Below are positions 33,862 through 43,514 of a DNA stretch of 64,000 nt, in pieces. How positions within the stretch are numbered: the first letter of the stretch is position 1; the number at the start of each line of letters is the position of its first letter. Made by a program: the position numbers and the translations under genes. The notes under the pieces were generated by a model. The model was not told where the DNA came from. It saw nothing but the letters and a program-made list of their open reading frames with translations, and did not search any database. The DNA comes from Melioribacter sp. (GTDB lineage: Bacteria; Bacteroidota; Ignavibacteria; Ignavibacteriales; Melioribacteraceae), in assembly GCA_003155655.1 (NCBI GenBank), contig PMDS01000077.1, positions 86,877 to 150,876 of the forward strand, read 5' to 3'.

Positions 33862-35778
33862 TTATGCTATATATCTGCCACGTTTTGTATAGTGTGTGTG
33901 AAGTAGTTTATGTGAGAGATGACCGCAAGGACCCTCAGTTAAGAATTCCTCGTAAATCTGAACAACATGAGGGTTCTCGTGAGATTTTCTAAGCGTAAGA
34001 GATTCATCTTCTGCATAAATAGCTTCAGCGCGTTTCTTTCTGATTTCAGGTGTAGTTGGAATTGGCTGGCCTCCGCCTCCAATACATCCGCCAGGACAAG
34101 CCATGAGTTCGACGAAATGACATTCAGAGAATTTTCCGCCTGCTTTTATGTTATCCATAACTTTCTTTGCATTTGCTGTTCCATGAGCAACAGCAACTTT
34201 AAGTGTTACACCTTTCAACCAGTCCCAATTAGGAACAAGATGTTTAAGGATATCGGGAACCGGACCCATCTTTTCTCCAAGAGGAATTTCCACATATTTT
34301 ACTCCTTCAAAACCGCGCAAAGGAATTATGTTTGCATTTGCAAAAACATCCTCCACCTTTACACCAAGAACAAACTCAACAACTGAACGTAATGCTGCTT
34401 CCATTACACCGCCTGTAGCGCCAAATATTAAACCGGCGCCGGATGCTTCACCAAATGGATTATCAAAATCACCTTTTGGCATTTCAGGTAAATTAATTCC
34501 GGCTTCTTTAATCATCCTTGCCATTTCACGCGTTGTTAAGCCATAATCAACATCTTTATAGCCGCTTGAATTCATCTCCGGTCTGTTGCATTCGAACTTC
34601 TTTGCAGAACACGGCATTAAGGCTACGGAAACAACATCCTTAGGATCTATACCTGCTTTCTTTGCATAAAAAGTTTTAATTAATGCACCAAACATCTGTT
34701 GCGGCGATTTTGCAGAACTTAAATTGTCAATATATTCGGGATAATAATGCTCAAGGAATTTAACCCATCCCGGAGAACATGAAGTAAGCTGCGGTAATGC
34801 AATTGATTCTTTTTTAACAAGAGCTTTATAAAGGCGCAGAATTAATTCTGTTCCCTCTTCAATAATTGTCAAATCTGCAGTAAAGTTTGTATCAAACACT
34901 TTATCAAAACCAATTCTTTTTAACGCAGTATTTAATTCACGTGTCATTGAATGACCTGCTCCCAATCCAAACTCTTCTCCAATTGCAGCACGTGGTGATG
35001 GTGCTGTTTGAATTACCACATGTTTTGTCGGATCATCAATTGCAGCCCAGATTTCATCAGAAGGATCATTAGCACGTAAAGCTGCTGTTGGACAACGGTT
35101 AATACATTGGCCGCAATTAATGCAAATAACATCAGCTAATGGTTTATCGAGGAATGTACTGATATGAGTTTTATCTCCACGGTCAATAGCTTCTAAAACT
35201 CCAACTTCCTGTAAATCAATACAAGTTCTTACGCATCGTTTGCATAAAATGCATTTGCTCATATCCCGAATAACGGAATATGAAGAATTATCAACTTCAT
35301 ATTTAGGTTTATCAACATGACCATATGGGTAGCTATCCACACCATATTCTTTTGCAAGCGCCTGCAATTCGCATTTTCCATTTCTGAAGCAAGAATAACA
35401 TTCGCCATAATGCTCGCTCAATAAAAGATCGATAATGTTGCGGCGGGCTTTACGAACCATCGGCGTTGAAGTTTTAATTTTCATTGGTGCAGTAATTGGA
35501 TATGCGCAAGAAGCCTGCAAAGTTCTCATTCCTTCAACTTCAACAACACAAATTCTACAAACACCGGCAACACACAAATCTTCATGATTGCACAATGTAG
35601 GTATACTAATACCTGCTATTTTGCATGCTTCTAAAATTGTTGTTCCCAGTGGAACAGAGACTTTCTTTTCATTTATTTCAACAGTTATTGTACCGCCAAT
35701 AGTAGTTAAATCAGTGGGCTTTTCAACAGTCAACGATTTCTGGCTAACCGGCGCTCTTAAATTATCTTTATTTTCCAT
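33862..35778 (-). CDS. [FeFe]-hydrogenase catalytic subunit, set 1 (HydA1/HndD type)
   Basis: 638 residues. Order: an N-terminal extension (1-30), a [2Fe-2S] domain (about 30-110; CNHEDLCVAGVCRIC), a His-Cys3 [4Fe-4S] site (HYGECYSCFRNGKC), a 2x[4Fe-4S] ferredoxin (CILCKRC..., CINCGQC...), then the H-cluster domain and small-subunit-like tail. H-cluster loops: L1 reads TSCSPGW with Cys334-Ser335 in place of the usual Cys-Cys; L2 MPCSAKKFE and L3 ELMACPGGCIGGGGQP are canonical, as are proton-path residues (EEGTE, SAKSP). It overlaps hydB1 by 11 nt. Predicted to be NAD(P)H-linked through HydB1/HydC1. The maturases HydEFG are not in this window. Confidence 0.93.
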   Translation of the reverse strand: MENKDNLRAPVSQKSLTVEKPTDLTTIGGTITVEINEKKVSVPLGTTILEACKIAGISIPTLCNHEDLCVAGVCRICVVEVEGMRTLQASCAYPITAPMKIKTSTPMVRKARRNIIDLLLSEHYGECYSCFRNGKCELQALAKEYGVDSYPYGHVDKPKYEVDNSSYSVIRDMSKCILCKRCVRTCIDLQEVGVLEAIDRGDKTHISTFLDKPLADVICINCGQCINRCPTAALRANDPSDEIWAAIDDPTKHVVIQTAPSPRAAIGEEFGLGAGHSMTRELNTALKRIGFDKVFDTNFTADLTIIEEGTELILRLYKALVKKESIALPQLTSCSPGWVKFLEHYYPEYIDNLSSAKSPQQMFGALIKTFYAKKAGIDPKDVVSVALMPCSAKKFECNRPEMNSSGYKDVDYGLTTREMARMIKEAGINLPEMPKGDFDNPFGEASGAGLIFGATGGVMEAALRSVVEFVLGVKVEDVFANANIIPLRGFEGVKYVEIPLGEKMGPVPDILKHLVPNWDWLKGVTLKVAVAHGTANAKKVMDNIKAGGKFSECHFVELMACPGGCIGGGGQPIPTTPEIRKKRAEAIYAEDESLTLRKSHENPHVVQIYEEFLTEGPCGHLSHKLLHTHYTKRGRYIA

Positions 35779-36967
35779 TGTGTCCTCCGTTACCGTTGAA
35801 GATTTCTTCTTTGAAATTTTCTAAAATAGAAATGAATGAATTTGGACTTGATTGACCCAATCCACATTTTGAAGCTACTTGCATTGTATCTCCTAAATCT
35901 TTTAACTGGTTCATATAAGCAAATGTATATTCTCCTTTTTCGATCATCTCAACGCCTTCAAGAAGTTTAACATTTCCAATTCTGCAAGGAGTACATTGAC
36001 CGCAAGATTCTTCAACAAAGAATTCCATAAAGTTTTTAAGTACATGAAGCATATTTCTGCTTTCGTTAAAAATCATTATTGAACCGCCAGTTGCAGCATC
36101 TTCATAAGCGAGGGTTCTATCAAATTGAGATTTTGGAATACATGTTCCGGAAGCGCCGCCAACTTGTACTGCTTTAGTATTTTTAGCGCCGACTAATTCC
36201 AACAGTTCACTGATTTTTGTACCCCAGGGCAATTCATAAACACCAGGTTTTTCGCAATCACCGGAGACAGAAAATAATTTTGATCCGGTAGATTTATCAG
36301 TACCGTGTTTTCTGAACCACTCTCCGCCTTTTATTGTAATATGTGATATTGCTGCAAGTGTTTCAACATTATTAACAGTTGTAGGTTTACCCATAAACCC
36401 TGTGTTGACAGGGAATGGCGGCCGGTTGCGCGCTTCACCGCGGTTTCCTTCCAAAGATTCAATCAACGCGGTTTCTTCACCGCAAACGTAGGCACCGCTT
36501 CCCATTCTGATTGTAATATCAAAATTGAATCCTTTCTTCCCTAATATATCATTCCCAAGAAGATTATCTTTTCTCATAGCTTCAAGATAGTCTTCTAATG
36601 ATTTTTTCATATACTCATATTCACCACGCAAATAAACTATTCCATATTTTGCGCCAATAGTATACCCGCCAACAACCATACCATCAAATACTAATTGCGG
36701 ATATTCAAGAAGAAGAACTCTGTCCTTAAATGTTCCGGGTTCACCTTCATCAGCATTGCAAATAATATATTTTTCGTCGGATGAGGCAGCAGCAACAATC
36801 ATCCATTTTGTAGCAGTTGGAAAACCTGCACCGCCGCGTCCTTTTAATTTGGATTCGCGCAATTCGTATAAAACGTCTTCACGAGTCTTTGAAATTGCTT
36901 TCTTAATAGCTTCACCTCGTGTGTACTTGGAAAAAAGTACTGCACCTTTTCTTTCTTTCGTTTCCAT
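35768..36967 (-). CDS. NuoF-like hydrogenase subunit, minimal form (HydB1)
   Basis: 399 residues. The flavin/NADH core is present: KGRGGAGFPTATKW (NAD loop), CNADEGEPGTFKDR (FMN) and GSGAYVCGEETALIESLEG. The [4Fe-4S] site is SCGQCTPCR with a distal Cys in CGLGQSSPN. Unlike HydB2 upstream, it lacks both the N-terminal thioredoxin-like [2Fe-2S] domain and the C-terminal 2x[4Fe-4S] ferredoxin. It would pass electrons between NAD(P)H and HydA1; the missing clusters argue against the fully equipped bifurcating type (inference). It starts 2 nt after hydC1 and overlaps hydA1. Confidence 0.92.
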   Translation of the reverse strand: METKERKGAVLFSKYTRGEAIKKAISKTREDVLYELRESKLKGRGGAGFPTATKWMIVAAASSDEKYIICNADEGEPGTFKDRVLLLEYPQLVFDGMVVGGYTIGAKYGIVYLRGEYEYMKKSLEDYLEAMRKDNLLGNDILGKKGFNFDITIRMGSGAYVCGEETALIESLEGNRGEARNRPPFPVNTGFMGKPTTVNNVETLAAISHITIKGGEWFRKHGTDKSTGSKLFSVSGDCEKPGVYELPWGTKISELLELVGAKNTKAVQVGGASGTCIPKSQFDRTLAYEDAATGGSIMIFNESRNMLHVLKNFMEFFVEESCGQCTPCRIGNVKLLEGVEMIEKGEYTFAYMNQLKDLGDTMQVASKCGLGQSSPNSFISILENFKEEIFNGNGGHNGK

Positions 36968-36969
36968 AA

Positions 36970-37443
36970 TTATTTCACCTCACTCAAAATTTGAACAGCT
37001 TTTTCCGGGGTTACTTTTGGAAATACTCTTTCATTAATCAGCAAAGCGGGACCCTGATCGCACATACCAAGACAATTAACATATTCAAGCGTAAACTTGT
37101 TGTCTTTAGTAGTTTCGCCAAATTTAATACCAAGTTCTCTTTCAATAGCTTTTGCAACATTTTCCTTACCTGCCATATCGCAAGTAATTGTTTGGCATAA
37201 TCTTACAATGTTCCTTCCTTTTGCATTAGAATTTAAAAAAGAGTAAAAAGAAATCACGCTGTAAACTTCAACCGGATGAATATCAAGCAGACGAGCAACT
37301 TCCTGCTGAGCAAAATCCGGAATATGTTTGTGACTTCTTTGAATATCCTGAAGTATAGGCAAAAGAGATGAACGGCTCTTGCCGAACTTAACAACGAGAA
37401 GTTCGATCTCTTCAGTCATTGCATTTTTTTCGAGAACTAGCAT
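36970..37443 (-). CDS. NuoE-like [2Fe-2S] hydrogenase subunit (HydC1)
   Basis: 157 residues from the ATG at 37443 (a second ATG at 37419 is possible). Thioredoxin-like [2Fe-2S] protein. The helical N-terminus includes LLPILQDIQRSHKHIP. The cluster ligands are CQTITC (C-x4-C) and CLGMC (C-x3-C), as in NuoE. It feeds electrons between HydB1 and HydA1. The start overlaps the stop of the upstream response regulator by 1 nt (TAATG), tying the signalling block and set 1 hydrogenase into one transcript. Confidence 0.9.
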   Translation of the reverse strand: MLVLEKNAMTEEIELLVVKFGKSRSSLLPILQDIQRSHKHIPDFAQQEVARLLDIHPVEVYSVISFYSFLNSNAKGRNIVRLCQTITCDMAGKENVAKAIERELGIKFGETTKDNKFTLEYVNCLGMCDQGPALLINERVFPKVTPEKAVQILSEVK

Positions 37444-37826
37444 TAGCGTTTCTCCTCAAATTTGTGCAATAAATTTTCAACTTTGTGAACGAGTTCATCC
37501 GGTGAGATTGGCTTTTCGACAAAATCATCAACGGGAACCATTTCACTTTTTCCGAAATCCAGACCAATTGCTTTTGATACTGAAGTATACATCAAAATTG
37601 GAGTCATAATTTTTTCTTTGCGGAATTTTTGCGCCAAGAAAAATCCGTCATCAGGTTCATCCATCATGACGTCAAGAATTATAAGGTCTGGCTTTTTCTC
37701 TTTAACTATCTTGTAACCGTCATTTGGGTTGTTTGCAGTTATAACACTATAGCCCTTCGATTTTAAGACCAAACTGCTCGCATCGAGAATATCTGGATCG
37801 TCATCAATTATGGCGATGAGCTTCAT
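37443..37826 (-). CDS. Single-domain response regulator (second REC of the hydrogenase array)
   Basis: 127 residues, a stand-alone receiver domain. Acidic pocket IIDDDPD, phospho-acceptor Asp in LIILDVMMDEPDDGFF, Thr/Ser in LMYTSVS and Lys in FVEKP. No output domain is attached, so it acts by protein contact or as a phosphate relay or sink. The segment after the acceptor Asp (DEPDDGFFLA) is longer than in CheY and is shared in pattern with the other REC protein at 39358-39759 (EQMDSGFVL). It starts 18 nt after the REC-PAS kinase gene. Confidence 0.9.
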   Translation of the reverse strand: MKLIAIIDDDPDILDASSLVLKSKGYSVITANNPNDGYKIVKEKKPDLIILDVMMDEPDDGFFLAQKFRKEKIMTPILMYTSVSKAIGLDFGKSEMVPVDDFVEKPISPDELVHKVENLLHKFEEKR

Positions 37827-37844
37827 AGCTTTCTCCTTTGATTA

Positions 37845-39326
37845 TTAGTTTGTATTTATAGGTAAAGTGATTGTGAAAGTCGTTCCCATACCGTATTCAG
37901 AATCAACGTCAATTTTGCCGTGATAGGAATCCACAATACGTTTTACTATTGTTAATCCAAGTCCTGTACCGCTAATACCGCGTGTTTTTTCATTCTTAGC
38001 CCGGTAAAACTCGTTGAAAAGTTTTGCTTTTTCTTCCGGTTTCATTCCAACGCCAGTATCTTTTATTTTTATTGATAAATAATTTTTACCGACAGATGCA
38101 TCAATATAAATTTTTCCATTTTCCTTATTGTATTTAATTGCATTGCTTAACAGATTTGTAATCAAGCGTGTAATTTCATTCAAATCAGCTTTTATAGTCG
38201 GCAGGTTTTCTTCTGTATTGATCTCACAGGAGATTTCTTTTTTCTTTAATTCAATTTCGAGAAATTGCGAAGTATTCTGTATAACTTTTCTAATATCGAT
38301 ATCTTCAATTTCTCTTTGTTTTGTTTGAAGCTCCATGCGGGAAATATCTAAAAGGTCATTAACTAAGTCTGTCAATCCTTTTAATCTGGCTACCGAGCGG
38401 CTTAAATAATCTTTTTCCTTTTCTTTATCTATCCGGATACTCGGGTCGAGCATAATGTTAATAAAGCCCTGAACGGCAGCAAGCGGGGTTTTCAATTCAT
38501 GAGCAACCATAGAAACAAACTGGGATTTAATCTGCTCAATTTTTTTAAATTGGGTTATGTTACTTAGTACAATTACAACACCAGCAAGACTTCCATCAAC
38601 ATGCGGCACCGGAGTACATGCAGCTTCAATAACAAGTTCCTGTACGGGCTGAAAATCTATTTGTGTTGAAAATGTTTTTAAAAGTATTTTCTCAGACTCG
38701 AGTATCTTATTAACAAGGTCAACAATTTTTTTAGGCAGTGAATTAAGAATTTCGTCACCGATTTTTAATTCAGGAATGTTTAAATATTTTAATGCGGCAT
38801 AATTGAAATAGGCAACTTCACCAACTTTATTTACAACAAGAACACCATCACTAATAGATTTGATTATTGTATTAAGTCGTGATTTTTCATTTGCAATTTC
38901 TAAAAGGCTTTCTTCACGTTCGCGCTTTAATCTCTGGGTATCAAGAATCAATTCCCTTTGTTTAACACCAAGTTCAACTTGATAAATAAATTCTTCGGGG
39001 GAAAACGGTTTGGGTATATAACCAAACGCGCCAAGCCTTGTAGACTGGATTGCAGTATCATAGCTTGCATAAGCAGTAGCTATAAAACAAACTGTATTGG
39101 GGTGAGAAGATTTTATCTCTTTAAGCACATCCAGGCCGTCAATATCAGGCATCTTCAAATCAATTACAGCTACATCAAAATCATTAGATGTGCCTAATTT
39201 GATTCCTTGCTCTCCGTTCTCAGCAGTTTCTACATCGTATCCTTCATCTTCAAGCAGACGCTGAGTACCGAAGCGCAATCCCTTTTCGTCGTCTACGATC
39301 AGGATTTTTGCTTTTTTTGTTTCCAC
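37845..39326 (-). CDS. REC-PAS histidine kinase
   Basis: 493 residues. Domains in order: N-terminal receiver (about 5-120; Asp in VAVIDLKMPDIDG, Lys in YIPKPFSPEEF), linker, PAS (about 150-265), HisKA with His in MVAHELKTPLAAVQGF, HATPase with LLSNAIKYN, DTGVGM and GTGLGLTIVKRI. There is no membrane segment, so it is cytoplasmic. The N-terminal REC suggests it receives a phosphate or signal from another kinase, for example the hydrogenase-like sensor kinase, and relays it on. It lies in the middle of the hydrogenase array. Confidence 0.9.
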   Translation of the reverse strand: METKKAKILIVDDEKGLRFGTQRLLEDEGYDVETAENGEQGIKLGTSNDFDVAVIDLKMPDIDGLDVLKEIKSSHPNTVCFIATAYASYDTAIQSTRLGAFGYIPKPFSPEEFIYQVELGVKQRELILDTQRLKREREESLLEIANEKSRLNTIIKSISDGVLVVNKVGEVAYFNYAALKYLNIPELKIGDEILNSLPKKIVDLVNKILESEKILLKTFSTQIDFQPVQELVIEAACTPVPHVDGSLAGVVIVLSNITQFKKIEQIKSQFVSMVAHELKTPLAAVQGFINIMLDPSIRIDKEKEKDYLSRSVARLKGLTDLVNDLLDISRMELQTKQREIEDIDIRKVIQNTSQFLEIELKKKEISCEINTEENLPTIKADLNEITRLITNLLSNAIKYNKENGKIYIDASVGKNYLSIKIKDTGVGMKPEEKAKLFNEFYRAKNEKTRGISGTGLGLTIVKRIVDSYHGKIDVDSEYGMGTTFTITLPINTN

Positions 39327-39357
39327 TTTTTTTTATCTGAAAGTAACTTTATACTTT

Positions 39358-39759
39358 CTAAGGATTAAAATTCTCCAGTTTGGAGATTAATTCTTCAACA
39401 ACGACAGGCTTGTTTATAATGCCGTCGCACTTAATCCATTCCTTTTCTTCTACCGTTGATGCACTAAATTTAAATCCTGTTTCATAAGTTGCAGAAGTTA
39501 ATATAAAAACAGGAATCTTTTTACCCAATTCTGTTTTTTTGATTTTATGACAAAGCACAAATCCAGAATCCATTTGTTCCATAATAAGATCGATAATTGC
39601 GGCGTCCGGTTTTTCCTTTTGAAAAAGTTTCCAGCCGTCTTCTCCACTTTCTGCCGATACAACATTAAAACCTTTTGATTCCAACAAAAGTTTGTTCTGT
39701 TCGAGTAGATCAATATCATCGTCGACTAAAAGTATTTTCTTGTAGTTCTCTGCGTTCAT
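39358..39759 (-). CDS. Single-domain response regulator (first REC of the hydrogenase array)
   Basis: 133 residues, receiver only. Pocket LLVDDDIDLL, acceptor Asp in AAIIDLIMEQMDSGF, Thr/Ser in ILTSATY, Lys in IINKPV. It contains an insertion before the last helix (SASTVEEKEWIKCDG), longer than in CheY. It starts 9 nt after the sensory hydrogenase-kinase stop, making it the most likely direct partner of that kinase. Confidence 0.9.
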   Translation of the reverse strand: MNAENYKKILLVDDDIDLLEQNKLLLESKGFNVVSAESGEDGWKLFQKEKPDAAIIDLIMEQMDSGFVLCHKIKKTELGKKIPVFILTSATYETGFKFSASTVEEKEWIKCDGIINKPVVVEELISKLENFNP

Positions 39760-39768
39760 CTTTTCCTC

Positions 39769-41766
39769 TTAATTCAAAATCATATTTGATGTTTGTAATT
39801 TTAATGGAAGTTTTATAATAAAATTAGTTCCTTTCCCTTGAGTACTTTTAACTTTTATATCTCCTTTGTGCATTTTTATTATGCCATAGGAAATTGCCAA
39901 TCCCAAGCCGGTACCTTTACCCATTTTTTTTGTAGTAAAGAACGGCGTAAATATTTTATTTAAATTCTCATCCGGAATTCCAGCGCCTGAATCAATAACC
40001 TCTATAATTAAATTCTCATGATCTTCTTTTTTCAGATTAACAGTAACAAATTTTTCATAGCTGAACTCAAGAGCCTCACAGGCGTTAACGATAAGATTAA
40101 TAAAAACCTGCTTAAGCTGGTCATTATCGCCCTGAATAATTGTCTCATCCGTTTGAAGATTAGTTGAGAAAAGAATATCAGCAAACTGTGGATTCAATTT
40201 CATTGTTTTAATTATACTGCCAACCAATTCAGAAATATCAATATTTGCAATTTTCAGTTTTCCTTGCCTTGCAAAATTAAGAAGATTTGCAACAATGTTC
40301 TTACACCGATTTGCTTCTTCTATAATTAATTTTAGATCCTCGCTGCTTTGGGATGCGGGGTCTAATTTCTCCATTTTCCTTTTAAGCATGGAAGCATAAA
40401 GCATAATGGAAGCAAGCGGGTTGTTTATTTCATGCGCAACACCTGCTGCCAGCTGTCCTATTGATGCAAGTTTTTCCGCGCTATGAAGCTGTTCCTGTGT
40501 GTCTTTCAATTCCTTATAAGAACGCTCTGTTTTTTCAATCAAGTAAGGAAGGCACATATCATCTTCTGCCAGCCCTTTTGCAATATGGACTGCATAATCC
40601 CTGCAACTAGTATACCCGCAAGAACCGCAATTCAATTCATCAGTCTTCTTAAATTTATTCGTCCTTGCAAGAATTGACTTAATTTCCTCTTCTTCAGGCA
40701 TCGGTCTGCGCTGGGTTTTTGATGAAAAGTTTCTTGTTAAATCAAGATCCCTGCTGTTGTACAAATTACTCTGCCATACTCTTTTATCAAAGCTGTTAAT
40801 TTTATCATGCACGTAATTAATTACTTTCTCCCTCTTTGAATAATAATTCAAATCAGAATCAATGCCAGGCCCGCTAATACAGCCCTCACAAAAAAGAATA
40901 TCAACAAATTTTGATTTTATATTTCCGCTTTTGATCTCATCAATTATTTCAGCAACACGGCTTTTCCCTTCAACAACTATGGTTTCCTGTTCAAGAATAT
41001 CTCCTGAAATGCTAGATGTTTTTAACAACCCGCCGGTTAATGGATACGTTTTTCCCATATAAGCGTGGGGCGGATCAAGTTCTGAATCTTCCAGCTGTGA
41101 TAAATCAATTTGCAATTCTTTGAAGACCTCTTTCAATTCCTTGAAAGTTAAAACAGCATCAATAGCACCTTTTACTTCGTCATCAACATATTCACTCTTT
41201 TTAGCAATGCAAGGGCCAATGAAAACTATTTTATATTGATCTCCAAAATTCTTTTTAAGATACCTTCCCATAGCAATCATTGGAGAGACAACCTTTGCCA
41301 AATTAGGCACAACTTCTTCATGATACTTTTCAATAAGATTATAAACTGCAGGACAAGGAGAACTTATAATAGTTGTATCATCGTTCCGTTCAAAATAATC
41401 TGAATATATTTTGCTAACCAGGTCAGCTCCAAATGCCGCTTCGGTTACATAATTAAATCCAATTTTTTTTAACGCAGTAGCCAGCTTGGAATAATCTTCC
41501 GGAAAAGAAGCAGGAAAAGACGGCGCCAGCATAGCAATTGAATTCCCGTGAGGAATTATTTGGGAAAGAACAAGATCTGTATCACCTAAAATCTTTTTTG
41601 CATTTTGAGAACAAACCTTGACACAATGACCGCAACTAATGCACCTATCTTCCATTACAACAGCCTGCCCGTTAAATACAAGAATAGCTCTTGCAGGACA
41701 TTCGCGTATGCATGAATAACATCTTTTGCACCGCTGGCTTATTGTACTGATTATTCCAAGTGACAT
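39769..41766 (-). CDS. [FeFe]-hydrogenase-like sensory histidine kinase
   Basis: 665 residues, soluble. Order: 2x[4Fe-4S] ferredoxin ([11 protein letters not shown] at 13-23; [11 protein letters not shown] at 42-52), [FeFe]-hydrogenase-like domain (about 60-330), an Fe-S motif CGSCGYTSC with a distal Cys (C380, C383, C388, C405), then HisKA with H445 ([13 protein letters not shown]) and HATPase. The H-cluster loops are altered: L1 is SSPCPA (proton-shuttle Cys replaced by Pro137, ligand Cys138 kept), L2 GPCIAKKSE, and L3 CEGCISGPG has C-x2-C (C293, C296) instead of C-x3-C. This fits a hydrogen or redox sensor rather than an enzyme. The stop of hydA2 directly abuts its ATG. Confidence 0.88.
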   Translation of the reverse strand: MSLGIISTISQRCKRCYSCIRECPARAILVFNGQAVVMEDRCISCGHCVKVCSQNAKKILGDTDLVLSQIIPHGNSIAMLAPSFPASFPEDYSKLATALKKIGFNYVTEAAFGADLVSKIYSDYFERNDDTTIISSPCPAVYNLIEKYHEEVVPNLAKVVSPMIAMGRYLKKNFGDQYKIVFIGPCIAKKSEYVDDEVKGAIDAVLTFKELKEVFKELQIDLSQLEDSELDPPHAYMGKTYPLTGGLLKTSSISGDILEQETIVVEGKSRVAEIIDEIKSGNIKSKFVDILFCEGCISGPGIDSDLNYYSKREKVINYVHDKINSFDKRVWQSNLYNSRDLDLTRNFSSKTQRRPMPEEEEIKSILARTNKFKKTDELNCGSCGYTSCRDYAVHIAKGLAEDDMCLPYLIEKTERSYKELKDTQEQLHSAEKLASIGQLAAGVAHEINNPLASIMLYASMLKRKMEKLDPASQSSEDLKLIIEEANRCKNIVANLLNFARQGKLKIANIDISELVGSIIKTMKLNPQFADILFSTNLQTDETIIQGDNDQLKQVFINLIVNACEALEFSYEKFVTVNLKKEDHENLIIEVIDSGAGIPDENLNKIFTPFFTTKKMGKGTGLGLAISYGIIKMHKGDIKVKSTQGKGTNFIIKLPLKLQTSNMILN

Positions 41767-43494
41767 TTACTTGCCTAATAATAACTTTTTTCTATCGATA
41801 TAAGTTGTATGCAGAAGTTCATGGGCTTTATGACCATTAGGTTCGCCCAGAAATTCCTTGTAAAGTTTCTTTAGCGATTCATTTTCATGAGAACGCCGGT
41901 TTTTCATTTTTAAGTCAATATCATATAATGCCTGAACTCTCTTACGAAGTTTTTCAGGTTTGGAATGTATTGGCTGTCCTCCGCCGTTAATACAACCACT
42001 GGGACAAGCCATCACTTCAATGAAATGATATTTAGATTCACCGCGCTCAATTTCATCCAATATTGGTTTAACATTACCTATACCATTTACAACAGCAACA
42101 TTGATAGTAGTTCCATTAATTGGAATTGATGCTGATTTTACTCCATCATTACCACGAACATCCTGTAGATCAAGATTTTCCAGTTCTTTACCTGCAAGTT
42201 TTGCATAAGCTGTTCTTAATGCTGCTTCCATAACCCCTCCGCTAGTTCCAAAAATTGCAGCAGCGCCGGTTGATTCACCTAATGGATTATCAAATTCTTC
42301 TTCGGGTAAATCGTTAAAATCAATTCCGGCAACATGAAACATTCTAACAAGTTCTCTTGTAGTCAATACAGCGTCAACATCTGCCTGATGTTCTTCAGTA
42401 AGTTCCGGGCGGCTTGATTCAAATTTTTTAACAGTGCAAGGCATAATTGAGACAACAAAAATATCTTTTGGATCAATACCCATTTTCTTAGCATAATAAG
42501 TTTTTAGAATAGCACCTTCCATTTCATGCGGTGATTTGCAAGTCGAAACATGATCTAATAACTGAGGCCTGTTTTGTTCAATGTATTTAACCCATCCCGG
42601 GCAGCAGCTTGTAAACATCGGCAGAGTTTTATTATTTGTTACCCTGTTAATTAATTCAGTAGCTTCTTCCAGGATTGTTAAATCAGCAGCGAAATTTGTA
42701 TCAAATACCTTTTTAAATCCGAGCCTTCTTAATCCTGTAACAAGCTGACCGGTAACGTTCGAACCAAGCGGAAGATTGTATTCTTCTCCAAACGTAGCTC
42801 TAACAGCAGGAGCAATTTGGGCTATAGTAAATTTCTTTTTATTAATTGCATTCATCACGTCTTTTGAATTGCTCTTTTCACGAAGCGCAGCAGTTGGGCA
42901 GACCAATATGCACTGTCCGCATAAAATACAATCACTAACATTCAGACCTTTATTGAAAGGTGTAGTTACAGTACTATGGAATCCCCGGTTAGTAAAATCA
43001 ATTGCTCCAATTTTCTGAACTTCGTGACAGGCACGTACACATCTTCCGCATAAAATACATTTTGCGGGGTCTCTTTCCATAGATGCACTTGAAATATCAA
43101 TTGCATGGTCTTTCTTTTCACCAACATAACGGTGTTCCCTAATGCTGTACTTTTCAGATAAATCCTGAAGTTCACAATTCTTATTTCTTACACATACTAA
43201 ACAGTCTTGCGGGTGATTTTCAATAAGTAATTCTATAATAGTTTTTCTTGCAACTCTTACGCGTGCAGAATTTGTATCTACCTTCATACCCGGCATAACC
43301 GGGTAAGCGCATGATGGTGTTAATCCTCTCATTCCTTCAACTTCACAAACACAAATTCTGCATGCACCTGTTGGGAATAAATCTTTCATATGGCAAAGTG
43401 TTGGTATATGTATTCCAACAGATTTAGCCGCATCTAAGATTGTCATTCCCTGCTCTGCTTTAACCTTAATATTATTTATAGTAAGTTCAATCAT
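41767..43494 (-). CDS. [FeFe]-hydrogenase catalytic subunit, set 2 (HydA2)
   Basis: 575 residues. N-terminal [2Fe-2S] domain (CHMKDLFPTGACRIC), His-Cys3 site (HPQDCLVCVRNKNC), 2x[4Fe-4S] (CILCGRC, CILCGQC), then the H-cluster domain. All three loops are canonical: TSCCPGW, MPCTVKKFE and EVMACPSGCINGGGQP. It should be catalytically competent once matured. With HydB2/HydC2 it makes the same layout as Thermotoga-type trimeric, electron-bifurcating hydrogenases, which couple NADH and ferredoxin oxidation to H2 production or the reverse. It starts 20 nt after hydB2. Confidence 0.95.
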   Translation of the reverse strand: MIELTINNIKVKAEQGMTILDAAKSVGIHIPTLCHMKDLFPTGACRICVCEVEGMRGLTPSCAYPVMPGMKVDTNSARVRVARKTIIELLIENHPQDCLVCVRNKNCELQDLSEKYSIREHRYVGEKKDHAIDISSASMERDPAKCILCGRCVRACHEVQKIGAIDFTNRGFHSTVTTPFNKGLNVSDCILCGQCILVCPTAALREKSNSKDVMNAINKKKFTIAQIAPAVRATFGEEYNLPLGSNVTGQLVTGLRRLGFKKVFDTNFAADLTILEEATELINRVTNNKTLPMFTSCCPGWVKYIEQNRPQLLDHVSTCKSPHEMEGAILKTYYAKKMGIDPKDIFVVSIMPCTVKKFESSRPELTEEHQADVDAVLTTRELVRMFHVAGIDFNDLPEEEFDNPLGESTGAAAIFGTSGGVMEAALRTAYAKLAGKELENLDLQDVRGNDGVKSASIPINGTTINVAVVNGIGNVKPILDEIERGESKYHFIEVMACPSGCINGGGQPIHSKPEKLRKRVQALYDIDLKMKNRRSHENESLKKLYKEFLGEPNGHKAHELLHTTYIDRKKLLLGK

Positions 43495-43514
43495 CTTAAT
43501 CTCCTAATCTCAAT

